From NCBI GenBank assembly GCA_963764825.1, contig CAVXUA010000012.1:120074-184073 (forward strand): a DNA stretch of 64,000 nt. Reading direction: 5' to 3'. A program made the position numbers and the translations under genes. This stretch comes from JAZGGS01 sp963764825 (GTDB lineage: Bacteria; Bacteroidota; Ignavibacteria; Ignavibacteriales; Ignavibacteriaceae). How positions within the stretch are numbered: position 1 is the stretch's first letter; each line of letters starts with the position of its first letter. The notes beneath the pieces were generated by a model. That model had not been told where the DNA came from. It searched no databases and saw nothing but the letters and a program-made list of their open reading frames with translations. Shown here in pieces: positions 29,365 through 38,603 of the stretch.

Positions 29365-30729
29365 ATGAGTACTTTAACTGCCACTTGGGAAACTCTTAGC
29401 ACAATGATTGCTGAGGGCAACCACGTTGAACTAACAAAATTTATTAATACACTCAGCCCATCTGAAACAGCAAGAGCTATTTCCCGATTGACTGAGGAGG
29501 AACAGCATCGTCTACTTGGACTTTTAAAACCTGAAGATGCTGCCAATGTCATTGAAGATATTTCAGACGAACAAGCAGCTGATTTAGTTGAGGACTTGCC
29601 ATCCGAGCAAGCAGCGGCGATAATGGAAGAAATGTCCAGCGATCATCTTGTTGATGTGCTTGGTGAGATGAATGCGGATGTAAGTCAGGCTATTCTGGAT
29701 AAGATGCCAGGTGAAGACGCTAAAGAAGCACGAATGATGCTTGAATATAAACCGGACTGTGCTGGCGGATTAATGATTTCAGAATTTCTTGCCTATAATA
29801 TTGACTATACTATTCAAGACGTGCTGAACGATCTTCAATATAATCAGCGTGAGTATGTAAATTATAACGTTCAGTATTTTTATGTTATTGATCATGATCA
29901 GAAACTTGCTGGTGTGCTTCGTATGAATAACTTATTGTTTCCTCCCAGGGAAACACGGCTTGTAGATATAATGATTTCTTCCCCGCTCAGAATTTCCGAT
30001 AAAGCTTCACTTAAAGAGCTTCAAGAGTTTTTTGAGGAACATAACCTGTTCGGTGCACCAGTTGTGGATAGCGAGCAGCATCTTATTGGAGTAATACAAC
30101 CAAATGCCGTAGAGGAGGCAGTTAGTAAACAGAAAACAAAAACATTTTTGCGATTAAGTGGTATTGTTGGTGGCGAGGAGTTTAGAACAATGCCTCTTCT
30201 TTCACGTTCCGGGCGCAGGCTTTCATGGTTAAGTTTAAATATCGTTCTCAATATAATAGCAGCGAGTGTTATTGCGCTTTATCAGGACACACTAGCCGCG
30301 GTAATTACATTAGCAGTATTTTTGCCGATGGTAAGTGATATGAGTGGTTGCTCAGGCAATCAAGCCGTTGCGGTTTCAATGCGTGAACTTTCACTTGGTT
30401 TGGTTCGTCCGGGTGAGTTATTTTGGGTAGTTGCAAAGGAAGCAAAGATTGGTATAATAAATGGGCTCGTGCTTGGCTTGCTGCTTGGATCTGTTGCATT
30501 TTATTGGAAGGGAAATCCATGGCTCGGAATAGTTGTTGGTGGTGCATTAGCGGCAAACACTTTAGTATCAGTTACTCTTGGCGGAATGTTGCCTCTAATA
30601 CTCAAACGGCTAAAACTGGATCCTGCATTGGTTTCCAGTCCCCTTCTTACAACGGTTACGGATATGTGCGGATTCTTTTTTGTTTTAAGTTTTGCTGCAG
30701 CCGTATTACCCAAACTTGGAGGTTTGTAA
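29365..30729 (+). CDS. mgtE: Magnesium transporter MgtE
   Basis: 454 residues, the family length, intact. The MgtE N-domain (about 20-125) has the repeating ISDEQAADLVEDLPSEQAA and MPGEDAKEARMMLEY pattern. A CBS pair follows (about 135-260; DHDQKLAGVLRMN, DSEQHLIGVIQ). Five TM helices end the protein, with VFLPMVSDMSGCSGNQAVA, the pore-lining block with the Mg2+-selecting Asp. It imports Mg2+ across the inner membrane and is gated by Mg2+ at the N and CBS domains. SD GGAAAGG precedes the ATG. One of the few plus-strand genes here, lying between two copies of a cytochrome domain. Confidence 0.95.
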   Translation: MSTLTATWETLSTMIAEGNHVELTKFINTLSPSETARAISRLTEEEQHRLLGLLKPEDAANVIEDISDEQAADLVEDLPSEQAAAIMEEMSSDHLVDVLGEMNADVSQAILDKMPGEDAKEARMMLEYKPDCAGGLMISEFLAYNIDYTIQDVLNDLQYNQREYVNYNVQYFYVIDHDQKLAGVLRMNNLLFPPRETRLVDIMISSPLRISDKASLKELQEFFEEHNLFGAPVVDSEQHLIGVIQPNAVEEAVSKQKTKTFLRLSGIVGGEEFRTMPLLSRSGRRLSWLSLNIVLNIIAASVIALYQDTLAAVITLAVFLPMVSDMSGCSGNQAVAVSMRELSLGLVRPGELFWVVAKEAKIGIINGLVLGLLLGSVAFYWKGNPWLGIVVGGALAANTLVSVTLGGMLPLILKRLKLDPALVSSPLLTTVTDMCGFFFVLSFAAAVLPKLGGL

Positions 30730-30854
30730 TTCGGTAAAACCTCGTAACGTAAAATAAATATTTGATTTCACGGATATTGTTGTTGAGTTTGCAAGCAATT
30801 TAATTTGCATTTGCAATTAAAAAAATGGGCTAATAATTTGTACAGCGAGGAATT

Positions 30855-31070
30855 ATGAATAATTTTATTTTATCATTCCCTACTGTTGATGGTGGTGGAT
30901 ATATTTATGACGAAGCAACTGGGAAAGAAATTACTACTAAATTAATGGGCGATGATATAAGACCCCCAATCACAGGTTTGTCCATAACGGCAAAAACGAA
31001 TGATGGTAAAACAATAAGCATTAATGTTAGCAATTCTACTGATGAAAATGCATTTGCAGAAATAGAATAA
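30855..31070 (+). CDS. Small protein of unknown function
   Basis: 71 residues (starts MNNFILSFPTVDGGGYIYDE). SD GAGG lies about 5 bases before the ATG, which supports translation. No signal peptide or TM helix is seen; the composition suggests a small beta-rich soluble protein (TGLSITAKTNDGKTISINV). I do not recognise it. It follows mgtE by 125 bp and lies inside the segment flanked by the cytochrome direct repeats. Confidence 0.5.
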   Translation: MNNFILSFPTVDGGGYIYDEATGKEITTKLMGDDIRPPITGLSITAKTNDGKTISINVSNSTDENAFAEIE

Positions 31071-31109
31071 ATAACTTTATATTACAAGGAAGTTTACTTT
31101 CAATTAACT

Positions 31110-32379
31110 CTACTTTTCAACATTCTTCTTCACCTGCTCAAGCACATAATCTGCAACTGCTTTGGCTTCATCAGGTTTTAAGCCGGGATTTGGCATAGGA
31201 GGATAATTTTCATCAATCCTGGATGGATTTTTAATAAAAGCTACCAGCATTTCTTCTTTTCCAAAGTATTTTGGTACAACTTCGTTATGCGGGGGACCAA
31301 CAAGTTTTATATCAAATTTATGACAGGATTCGCATCTTACTTTATAAATTTCTTCACCGTTAAGTTCAACTGCTACATCTTCACCTTTAAGCTCAGCTAA
31401 TAATTCATCATACTCAACTGCAAGCACTGCAGATTGAATTTTTGTTGTATTAGTTATAATTATTTTATCATTAATGATAACTGTAAGAAGCATAAGCAGC
31501 AGACTAAAAAACAACAACGCTGTAAACTTGCTCCTGAACTTTACGAAGATCATATAAAGAAAATGATAGGCAAGAAACAGTAAAAACAATCCAATAATTA
31601 TATAAGCGAAAATTGCGCCGGATAGAGATGCATCAGGTACAATGAAGAGGTTAGCAAACATAATTAAGGGTAAAAGAACTGTCGCAGTAAATGTAACTAT
31701 TAGCATTTTGTTTTTTACAAAATGCGCGTAATCATCATCCAGTTTTTCTCTATTCCCTATCGGGTAAAACAATCCGAACAATACTGCACCGCCGGTAACT
31801 GCTAAAGATGCAACAAAAAGAAATATAAACCTTATGATCACAAGTGGAGAGAAGAGGTCACTAAATAATCCTTCCGGCTGCCAGTGACCATGAAATACCG
31901 CAACAGTAATTCCAGCAACAAAAAGCCAGAGAGCGAAAAACATTAAGATAAAACCTATGAAGCCGGAATTTATTTTTAACTTTTTCAAATCCTTTAATGA
32001 ATTCCGGTAAGTATAAATAAAAAACATCGAAACGCTTAGAAAGATAAGAGATACGGTAAGGTATTCAAGATTTGTAATAGCAGCAGATTGAAATAGCTGC
32101 GCAAAAATTAAAATTGCTGTTATTAAAGGAATGATTCCAAGAACCAGGCCGGTACTTCTATTTATAGTAACAAGCTCAATAATATCTTTTGCCATTCTTC
32201 TGTACTTATCATCAAGATGCTTTTTTTTCATATACTTTAAAGAATAATGACAGACCTGTACCCCAAAAGATGACACTGATAAATGAAATAAAAATAAAAA
32301 GCGAAATCACCAGCATATATTGCAATAGTTCAATATGTTCTAATGATTGAGGCAGGGTGATATTTTGAAGCCATTCCAT
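31110..32379 (-). CDS. Membrane-anchored mono-haem cytochrome c of the nos cluster (one frameshift)
   Basis: The best start is 32379 (MEWLQNITLPQSLEHIELLQ), giving a first TM helix (LVISLFIFISFISVIFW). An eight-A run near 32221-32228 shifts the frame to KKHLDDKYRRMAKDI, which stays open to 31110. About seven TM helices follow, then a periplasmic haem domain with CESCHKFD, PPH and a likely Met ligand (YPPMPNPGL). It follows nosY at some distance on the same strand. Clade II nos clusters commonly carry membrane and soluble cytochromes c that feed NosZ; that role is inferred here. Confidence 0.75.
31119..31509. repeat. Direct repeat, copy 2 (cytochrome c haem domain)
   Basis: This is the copy inside the complete membrane cytochrome gene; its partner is 28821-29211. 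The match starts within the last TM helix and runs to the C-terminus. Confidence 0.85.
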
Positions 32380-32728
32380 CAAAATCTCTTAATTTGGTTA
32401 ATAAACTAACTTTTCTAATGATTAAAAGGTTGTAATCAGAGAAGATTAACGAGTAAAATTAGTAATGATAAGTTAGAAAAACAAACAGAAGAAGTAGAAA
32501 TTTCTCTCAGTAAATCAATTTGTGATGAGAAAATTTGTTATTATTTTGTTTGCAATTAAGGAACTCATCCCCCGGCCCCTTCTCCCCGCCTGCCTGAAAA
32601 TTTATCATTCGGCGGGCAGGTTAATAAGAGAAGAGGTGTTTAAAAGTCCTCTCTTTTTAAGAGAGGCCTGCCTGCCGGTAGGCAGGGATTTAGGGAGAGT
32701 TAAGTATAAAATGGCATAACATAACGGA
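32380..32728. other. Intergenic stretch holding repeat modules
   Basis: About 350 bases between nosY and the membrane cytochrome gene. A 65-codon plus-strand frame here is made of repeat sequence (VGRDLGR-type translation) and is not a gene. The content is the inverted-repeat module described at 32560-32700. Confidence 0.6.
32560..32700. repeat. GC-rich inverted-repeat module
   Basis: An unusually GC-rich island in an AT-rich contig. It contains CCTCTCTTTTTAAGAGAGG (stem-loop), GCCTGCCTGCCGGTAGGCAGG (stem with CCGG centre) and outer arms GCCTGCC ... GGCGGGCAGG. The ends read CATCCCCCGGCCCCTTCTCC and GGGATTTAGGGAGAGTT. It resembles dispersed non-coding repeats of bacterial genomes rather than a transposon; no transposase is near. 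Confidence 0.7.
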
Positions 32729-33517
32729 TTAAAAATCCCTTTTTTTGAAATAGAATCTGCTAAGCAGAAAAGGAATAATTATCCAGACAAGCAGGCAGAA
32801 TAATGAGATCAGAATCCCAAGGACACTTCCAAAAAACTGCTGGAACACTGCGCCTGTGTAACCCATTAAAGCGGAGATATTGAACTTCATCAAAAATAAT
32901 ATTCTCCCAAGGTCTATCGGGTTAATAATACTTACCGCAATCATAATTTTTTCCAGCGGGTATTCATCAAAATAGTAAACAATAAAAAGCACAAGCCCAT
33001 CATAAACCACAGCAAGAATAAGCCAGAGCAAAATTGAAAATCCTAATCCCTTTGCTTTATCATCCTGCAACACGGAAATTAGAAATGCGATAGCAGTAAA
33101 AATAAAAGTTAGAGCCGTTCCAACTATAAGCAGAACAGCTATTCCTTCAATCTGTTGGCTAATTTTACCAAACAAGATAACAGGAAGTGAGATTCCTATA
33201 ACAAATCCAGCAGAAAGAGGCAATGATGTTCCAAGGTAAATTCCAGTAAATAACGATTTCCTGTCTATCGGCTGGCTTAACATCATCTCAATAAATTCTC
33301 TTGAGTTATAAAAGTAAATCGATCCAAAAATAAGTGATACAAGCGGGATAATGTTAATAGTTATATTCATTAAACTTATATAAGCTTTGTTTACATCGCC
33401 GCTAAAAGAGAACAGCGAATAACCCACAGCAAAAAAGAAAATCGAATAAAGAAGAACCCACTTACTCCTGATAGTATTATGAATTTCATACTTTAATATT
33501 TTTCTAACTAATTTCAT
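32729..33517 (-). CDS. nosY: NosY-type ABC transporter permease
   Basis: About 262 residues from the ATG at 33517 (MKLVRKILKYEIHNTIRSKW). Six TM helices are visible (e.g. VLLYSIFFFAVGYSLFSF, IIPLVSLIFGSIYFY, LGILISLFCLLVWIIIPFLL), with YNSREFIEMMLSQPI between helices 2 and 3, typical of the NosY/ABC-2 permeases. With NosF and NosD it forms the NosDFY complex, needed to mature the copper-sulfur centre of NosZ. There is no stop between nosF and this start: both run in one frame. Confidence 0.85.
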   Translation of the reverse strand: MKLVRKILKYEIHNTIRSKWVLLYSIFFFAVGYSLFSFSGDVNKAYISLMNITINIIPLVSLIFGSIYFYNSREFIEMMLSQPIDRKSLFTGIYLGTSLPLSAGFVIGISLPVILFGKISQQIEGIAVLLIVGTALTFIFTAIAFLISVLQDDKAKGLGFSILLWLILAVVYDGLVLFIVYYFDEYPLEKIMIAVSIINPIDLGRILFLMKFNISALMGYTGAVFQQFFGSVLGILISLFCLLVWIIIPFLLSRFYFKKRDF

Positions 33518-34219
33518 AGATCCCTGGCTCATCAGTTCTGCAATAGCTCTTTCAAGTTTAGTTTCTCCTTTATGCTCTAATAATGAATTAATGGTTCCTT
33601 TAAACTTAATTTCACCTTCCAGTAAAAATATAATTTCATCAGCCAGTTCCTGTATTTCACTCATTATGTGTGATGTTAGGATAATTGTTTTCGCTTTTTC
33701 TTTTCTTCAATACCAGGTTTTTAAAATAACTGCTTGAGATAGGATCTAATCCCGCTGTAGGTTCATCAAGAATTAATATTTTAGGATTAAATGCGAAAGC
33801 GATCACTGCAGATACTTTTTGTTTTGTCCCGCCAGATAGACTTTTAAAAGGTTTATCCATTTCAGTGGATAATTTAAAAGAAGATAATATTTCATCCTCA
33901 AAATTCTCTACCGGTTCTCTTAAATCTTTTATTAATGATAGCAGCTCAGTAGCAGTAAGATTTTCAGGATAACGGGGTACCTGGGGCATGTAACCATCTT
34001 GTTTCTGTAGAGATAATCACCATTTATTTTTGTCCCATCAACTTCAACAGATCCGGCACTTGATTTTACCAGACCCAGGATAATTTTGATGAGAGTTGTT
34101 TTACCTGATCCGTTCGGTCCGACAATAGCAGTTACCTTGCCTGAATCGATAGAGTGGTTTACATCATGCAATGCAACTGTTTTACCGAATTGTTTTTTTA
34201 AATTTACAATCTCTATCAA
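33518..34219 (-). CDS. nosF: NosF-type ABC ATPase (two frameshifts; in frame with nosY)
   Basis: It starts at 34219 (MIEIVNLKKQFGKTVALHDV), overlapping the nosD stop by four bases. Walker A is AIVGPNGSGKTTLIK, the signature LSGGTKQKVS, Walker B ILILDEPTAGLD. Frame breaks near 33985 (before MPQVPRYPENLTA) and near 33690 (before HIMSEIQELADE) split it in three. The C-terminal end GETKLERAIAELMSQGS runs directly into NosY without a stop. It powers the NosDFY maturation complex at the inner membrane. Confidence 0.87.
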
Positions 34220-35479
34220 ATGATCTTCCTCATTCTCGGTTTTGGATCGGTAAGTGCTTCGGGTGTTATGGCAGGAATTATACTTTCTGCTACATTAAGG
34301 ATACCAATGAATAAACTATGCAGCAGAATTAATGATGCCGGTTGATCCTGTATCATCATCGAAAACATAGTTACAGGTCGGAACGGAACATCACCGTAAC
34401 CATCTTTATCCAAATCATAACCATTATAGTTTGACCAGTAATTTTTTTCGAACGTGTTAAAATTCTGGCGACTGTTTGTTGCAATATCAAACGAGTTAGT
34501 AATAAAATTATTGTTGTGAAAAATATTGCTCATCGAATTAGCCATCAATTTAATAGCCCACCCGTTTTTTAAAAAGTTATTGTTTTCTATTGTAACCCGG
34601 GTACATCCTTCCATATAAAGTCCAATTAAGTTTTCACTAAAAATATTTTCCTCAATCCGGCTGTCCGAAATTTCCTTTAAAAGTATTCCATACGATGCAG
34701 AACCCCAATTAAAGAGAAATTCGTTTTTTTTCATAATTACATTTTTTGTATACATTACAGCTACCCCTGCACCGTTTTGTTCAAATCTATTTCCATCGTA
34801 AATACAGCTATCTGAAAACATAAAGTGAAGACCATAGCGCAGATTATTTTTACTAAGGTTATTCGATATTCTTCCGTTTCTAACAAATTCAAAATAGATC
34901 CCGTCACGATGATCGAAGATTTCGTTGTTTTCAATCGTAATATCCCTGCAATACCAAAGATGAATTCCATTACCGGAATTTGTTTCTCTTTTCTTTACTC
35001 CTTTAATGTAGTTACCGGAAATAAAACAATTGGCCGATTGCGCGAGATAGATTGCAAAGAAGTTATTTATTAATTTGTTGCTTATTATTGAGCAGTTCGA
35101 ACTTTTTCCAACCGTATACCGGCATTTTCTTCCAGGTAGCTTATCCCTGAATTTTTAATTAACAATCCTGAAATAGTAACGCTATCAACCGTAACTGTAA
35201 AAACTTCACCCGCACCTTCGCCATCAATAATAGGAAAATTTTCACCAATGATTAATACATTTTATTAACAATTATATTTTTTTCCGCGTAATAACCGGGC
35301 TTAATTATAATTACATCCAAATTATTTGCTAATTCAATAGCTCTGCGGATAGTAGTTACTTTTACCAGTTTTTGACACCACAATTTCCTTTGCAAAGATG
35401 TTACAGTGGTAAGACTAAAAAAAAGATACTGAAGACCGAAGAAGATGAGTTAATTTTGTAAAAGTGCGTTTAAAAGCAT
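34216..35479 (-). CDS. nosD: NosD, periplasmic copper-cluster maturation protein (several frameshifts)
   Basis: Pieces in order down the minus strand give a NosD: a signal segment (FSIFFLVLPL), KEIVVSKTGK, TIRRAIELANNLDVIIIKPG, LIIGENFPIIDGEGAGEVF, then long right-handed beta-helix repeats (NGIHLWYCRDITIENNEIFD; DGIYFEFVRNGRISNN; YGLHFMFSDSCIYDGNRF) and ENYWSNYNGYDLDKDGYGDVPF. The C-terminus includes a late hydrophobic segment (PASLILLHSLFIGILN). At least four breaks occur in A-runs at about 35355, 35265, 35110 and the signal region. NosD helps to assemble the CuZ site of NosZ. The start at 35479 is uncertain. Confidence 0.85.
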
Positions 35480-35520
35480 TTGAAATTTTTATTGGTTATC
35501 TAAATTAAGAGTTGAATCTA

Positions 35521-35996
35521 CTACTTACTTCTTTGTTTAACAAGTTCAATAACTTCAACCCAGCTTATTTGATTACCACTATTTTCTAAAACAAACTTAT
35601 TATGCATGTTCTTGATCTTTAAAAGCAGTAACATTTAAACCCATCGGGCTTCTGACTTTATCATTCTTTACATAATATGATTCCCGGCATTAATAAGATT
35701 TTCGGGATTCTAAAAGTCAGTTACAAATAGGTTGTTCGTTATATCGCCAAGGGTATTTTTAACTAAGGAAAATTCAACCAAGCATTCCATTGAATCAAAT
35801 TTATATATTTTACCTTTCGTTGTAATAAGTTCTGCGCCGTATTTATTATCAGTAATTAACATTCTACAGAATTCACATTCATCTTCCCCATAATTTTAAT
35901 TGGTTCTGGTCCATTGCTGCAAGATGTAAGAGTAATGATTAATAAAAAAATAAATACTTGACGATAAATATTAAAAGATTTCTTAAGCACTTTCAT
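35521..35996 (-). CDS. nosL: NosL, copper-binding lipoprotein chaperone of NosZ (several frameshifts)
   Basis: The start at 35996 gives an N-terminal segment and lipobox (FLLIITLTSCSNG). After a frame change the NosL landmark appears: DECEFCRMLITDNKYGAELI and GKIYKFDSMECLVEF, where FC-x-M binds copper. Later pieces (YYVKNDKVRSPMGLNVTAFK; NQISWVEVIELVKQRSK) complete it to 35521. Breaks lie near 35895, 35705, 35680 and 35625. It delivers copper for NosZ maturation from the inner-membrane face. The start overlaps the end of the upstream membrane-protein gene by 14 bp. Confidence 0.85.
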
Positions 35997-36575
35997 TCCT
36001 TTTCTTCTTTAATTTTTTATCAATTATTAACGCAATAGCAGAAAACACCACAATAAAAACCAAAATATAAAATCCAATATCGGGCATCGAAATAGCATTA
36101 AAATTCAAAAGCATTTTTGATCCAATAAGCGGCGGTTGATATGCCATACCGGGTATTTTAATTGCAGCTTGAGGATTTAGATTCTGCCGTAATCATATTC
36201 CCACATGTAAAAATCATACATCCCAACTACAGCCATTATAATGAATAAAAGAATCCAGGTATAAACGATGGGTCTTTTACCCAAAATTGCTGCCATTAAT
36301 CCAAACAACGTCATGAATATCATTAAGTACGGCATTATCTTCAATTCTGGTATTGATTCAGGGTCAATTTTTTTCATTCCAATATAATGATTCAACCCAT
36401 TTATGTTATCAAGATCATGAGGATTTTGCCCAACAATTTGATTGATCCATATTTCCAATCCAATACCCTCCGGATATTGAGGTGCTTCCAGATCGATATA
36501 CCATAATGGGAAAACGAACGTTAACATTATCATTAACGCTCCGATAATAATAAGTATTTTAGATTTTGTTTCCAT
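35983..36575 (-). CDS. Conserved-type membrane protein of the nos cluster (one frameshift)
   Basis: About 195 residues when the frame change near 36180 is bridged. There are four likely TM helices: ILIIIGALMIMLTFVFPLWY, MPYLMIFMTLFGLMAAILG, VYTWILLFIIMAVVGMYDFY and, after the break, DIGFYILVFIVVFSAIALII. A periplasmic loop is rich in Pro/Asp/His (NPHDLDNINGLNHYIGMKKI). It sits directly after nosZ and overlaps nosL, the position where clade II clusters often encode a NosB-like membrane protein; the homology is not shown here. No cofactor motif seen. Confidence 0.65.
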
Positions 36576-36584
36576 CTTTCCCCG

Positions 36585-36620
36585 ATGAAAAAAATAAAAA
36601 AAGGGGAACTTACGTTCCCC
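36585..36620 (-). terminator. Terminator or attenuator between nosZ and the nos accessory genes
   Basis: On the minus strand GGGGAAC-GTAA-GTTCCCC makes a 7-bp GC-rich stem followed by TTTTTTTATTTTTTT. It begins 17 bp after the nosZ stop and ends just before the membrane-protein gene. It would end most nosZ transcripts while some read through to the maturation genes. Confidence 0.85.
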
Positions 36621-36636
36621 GATAACCCTTAACTAT

Positions 36637-38588
36637 TTAGTTACCAATTTTATATGAAATTGGAACATTTGATCCTTTTGATGAAACCCTTACGTAACCC
36701 TGCATCTCCTGGTGAAGCGCCGAGCAAAAATCGGTACAGTAAAAAGGATATATTCCTTCAAATTGAGGTTTCCATGTATAAGTTTCGGTTACTCCCAGCA
36801 TTGTTAATAATTCGGCAGTTCTACCTCCTTTAATAGCAAATCCGTGAGGAATGTCCCAATCCTGTTCCAGGTTGGTTACATGGAAATAAACAATATCACC
36901 AACTCTTATTCCCTCAATATTATCCGGTGCAAAGTGAGTTCTTATAGTTGACATATAAACATGTACATCGTTGCCATTTCGTTCAACCCTGGTTTCCTTT
37001 TCCGATTTTACGCAATAAGGATGTTCGTTCTCTTCAATTGGATATATTTTCCGTGAGTTCTTCATTAGTAATTCAGCTGGTAGCGATTGAGCATAATGTG
37101 GTTCGCCAACTGTTGGAAAATCGAGTAACAGTTTCATCTTATCACCGGAAATATCTATTAGCTGCGCAGACTGTGTCAATTCAGGTCCGGTTGGCAAATA
37201 CCTATCCTTGGTAATTTTATTCAAAGCAACAACATATTTACCCCACGGCTTTTTACTATCGCCGCCGGGTATGCTAAGATGACCAATTGAATAGTATGTT
37301 GGAATACGATCGACAACCTGCCAGGTTCCAAGTTCCCATTTAACTATTTCAGAGGAAATAAATGCTGAAGTATAAGCAAAACCTTTCCCATCAAACTCTG
37401 TATGTAGTGGTCCTAGTCCGCAGTTTTCAACTTCACCAGCAATAACTGATTCATACTTTAACACGGGGATGCTTTCAACCATACCATCAAATTCTTCATT
37501 CTCTATAGCGGTAAGCATTTTACTGAATGAATGAACTGGAATTACTGTAGCTAATTTTCCGCCAGCAACAATGTATTCACCTGATGGATCAACATCCACC
37601 CCATGCGGAGATTTGGGAGTAGGAAGATAATAAATCAATCCCGGACAATCATTTGGATCCAACACTTTAACTTCATTATTCTTTTCTGAAATGCCATGTG
37701 TTTTTTTTCATCAAAATAATTTCTGTAATAAGTGGCATTCATTGTTTTGTAATTACCCCGGGCAAGAAATTCTTCAGCTTTCTTCCAGTTAACTGCAGCA
37801 ACAAAATCTTTATCGTTTTGTGATGCATTAACTTCAAGTAGAGTGTTTGCCTGCTCAGTATTGTAACATGTAAAGAATGCCCATCCGTGCGAAGGACCTT
37901 TACCGGCATGCGCAAGATCATAATCAAATCCGGTACAAGTATCTGGAATTCAATATTCATTGCCCCGTCATCTGCAACTTTAATAAATGTTAATGTGCCT
38001 TTAAAGTTTTCTTTATACGAATCTATAGGAACATCCCTGTTTGGAATTGGAACACTAAATCTTGTTGAAGCAACAATGTACTCACTGTTTTCGTTGTAAA
38101 TGGTGATCCATGATTTCCACCTGAATTTGGTATCTCGATGATTTCAGCAGTTGTAAATGTTGAAAGATCTATCCTGGCAACTCGTGGTGTATTGTTTGCA
38201 TTTAGAACAACCACTTACCATCAGGGACACCATTGGTTTGAGATAACTCTGGATGGTGGGAATCATCCCATGGTAAAAATCCAAAAGATGTATTTAACAT
38301 TGGCTTGGATTCTTCAGAATAGCCGTAGGATTTTTCAGGGTCCTGTGCAAAAACCGGAATCACCCTGAAAAGTCTTCCTGAAGGCAGCCCGTAAACACCA
38401 ACCTGCCCGCTAAATCCTCCGGAAGTAAACATATAAAAATCATCATAACTTCCTGGTGGAACATAAACCTGTGCCGCATCATCCCCTGCTACTAAATCCT
38501 TAGATTCCTGACAGCCGTAATGTAACACAACTACTACAGCTAACACGGCAAGAGTTATAAGGACGGCTTTAAAATATTTCCTGTTCAT
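36637..38588 (-). CDS. nosZ: Nitrous oxide reductase NosZ, Sec-type (clade II) (several frameshifts)
   Basis: The start at 38588 gives a Sec-type signal segment (AVLITLAVLAVVVVLHYG) without a twin-arginine motif. The CuZ histidines are represented by FLPWDDSHHPELS, NHGSPF, HAGKGPSHGWAFFTC, HGVDVDPSGEY and GEPHYAQ. The C-terminal cupredoxin domain has HGFAIKG and the CuA motif CTDFCSALHQEMQGYV. Frame changes lie near 38205, 38085, 37950 and 37670-37740. It reduces N2O to N2 in the periplasm. The upstream cytochrome c is 15 bp away. Breaks at A/T runs suggest error rather than decay. Confidence 0.93.
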
Positions 38589-38603
38589 CTCTCCTCCATA
38601 TAA

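Noticed and set aside
32522..32719. 65-codon plus-strand frame in the nos gap
   Set aside because: Its translation is the read-out of the GC-rich inverted-repeat module, not a protein with coding character.
35521..38588. nosZ, nosL and membrane gene as decayed pseudogenes
   Set aside because: All copper ligands and family motifs are kept in order, and breaks lie mostly in A/T runs. The same kind of break affects essential genes elsewhere in the window, so error is more likely.
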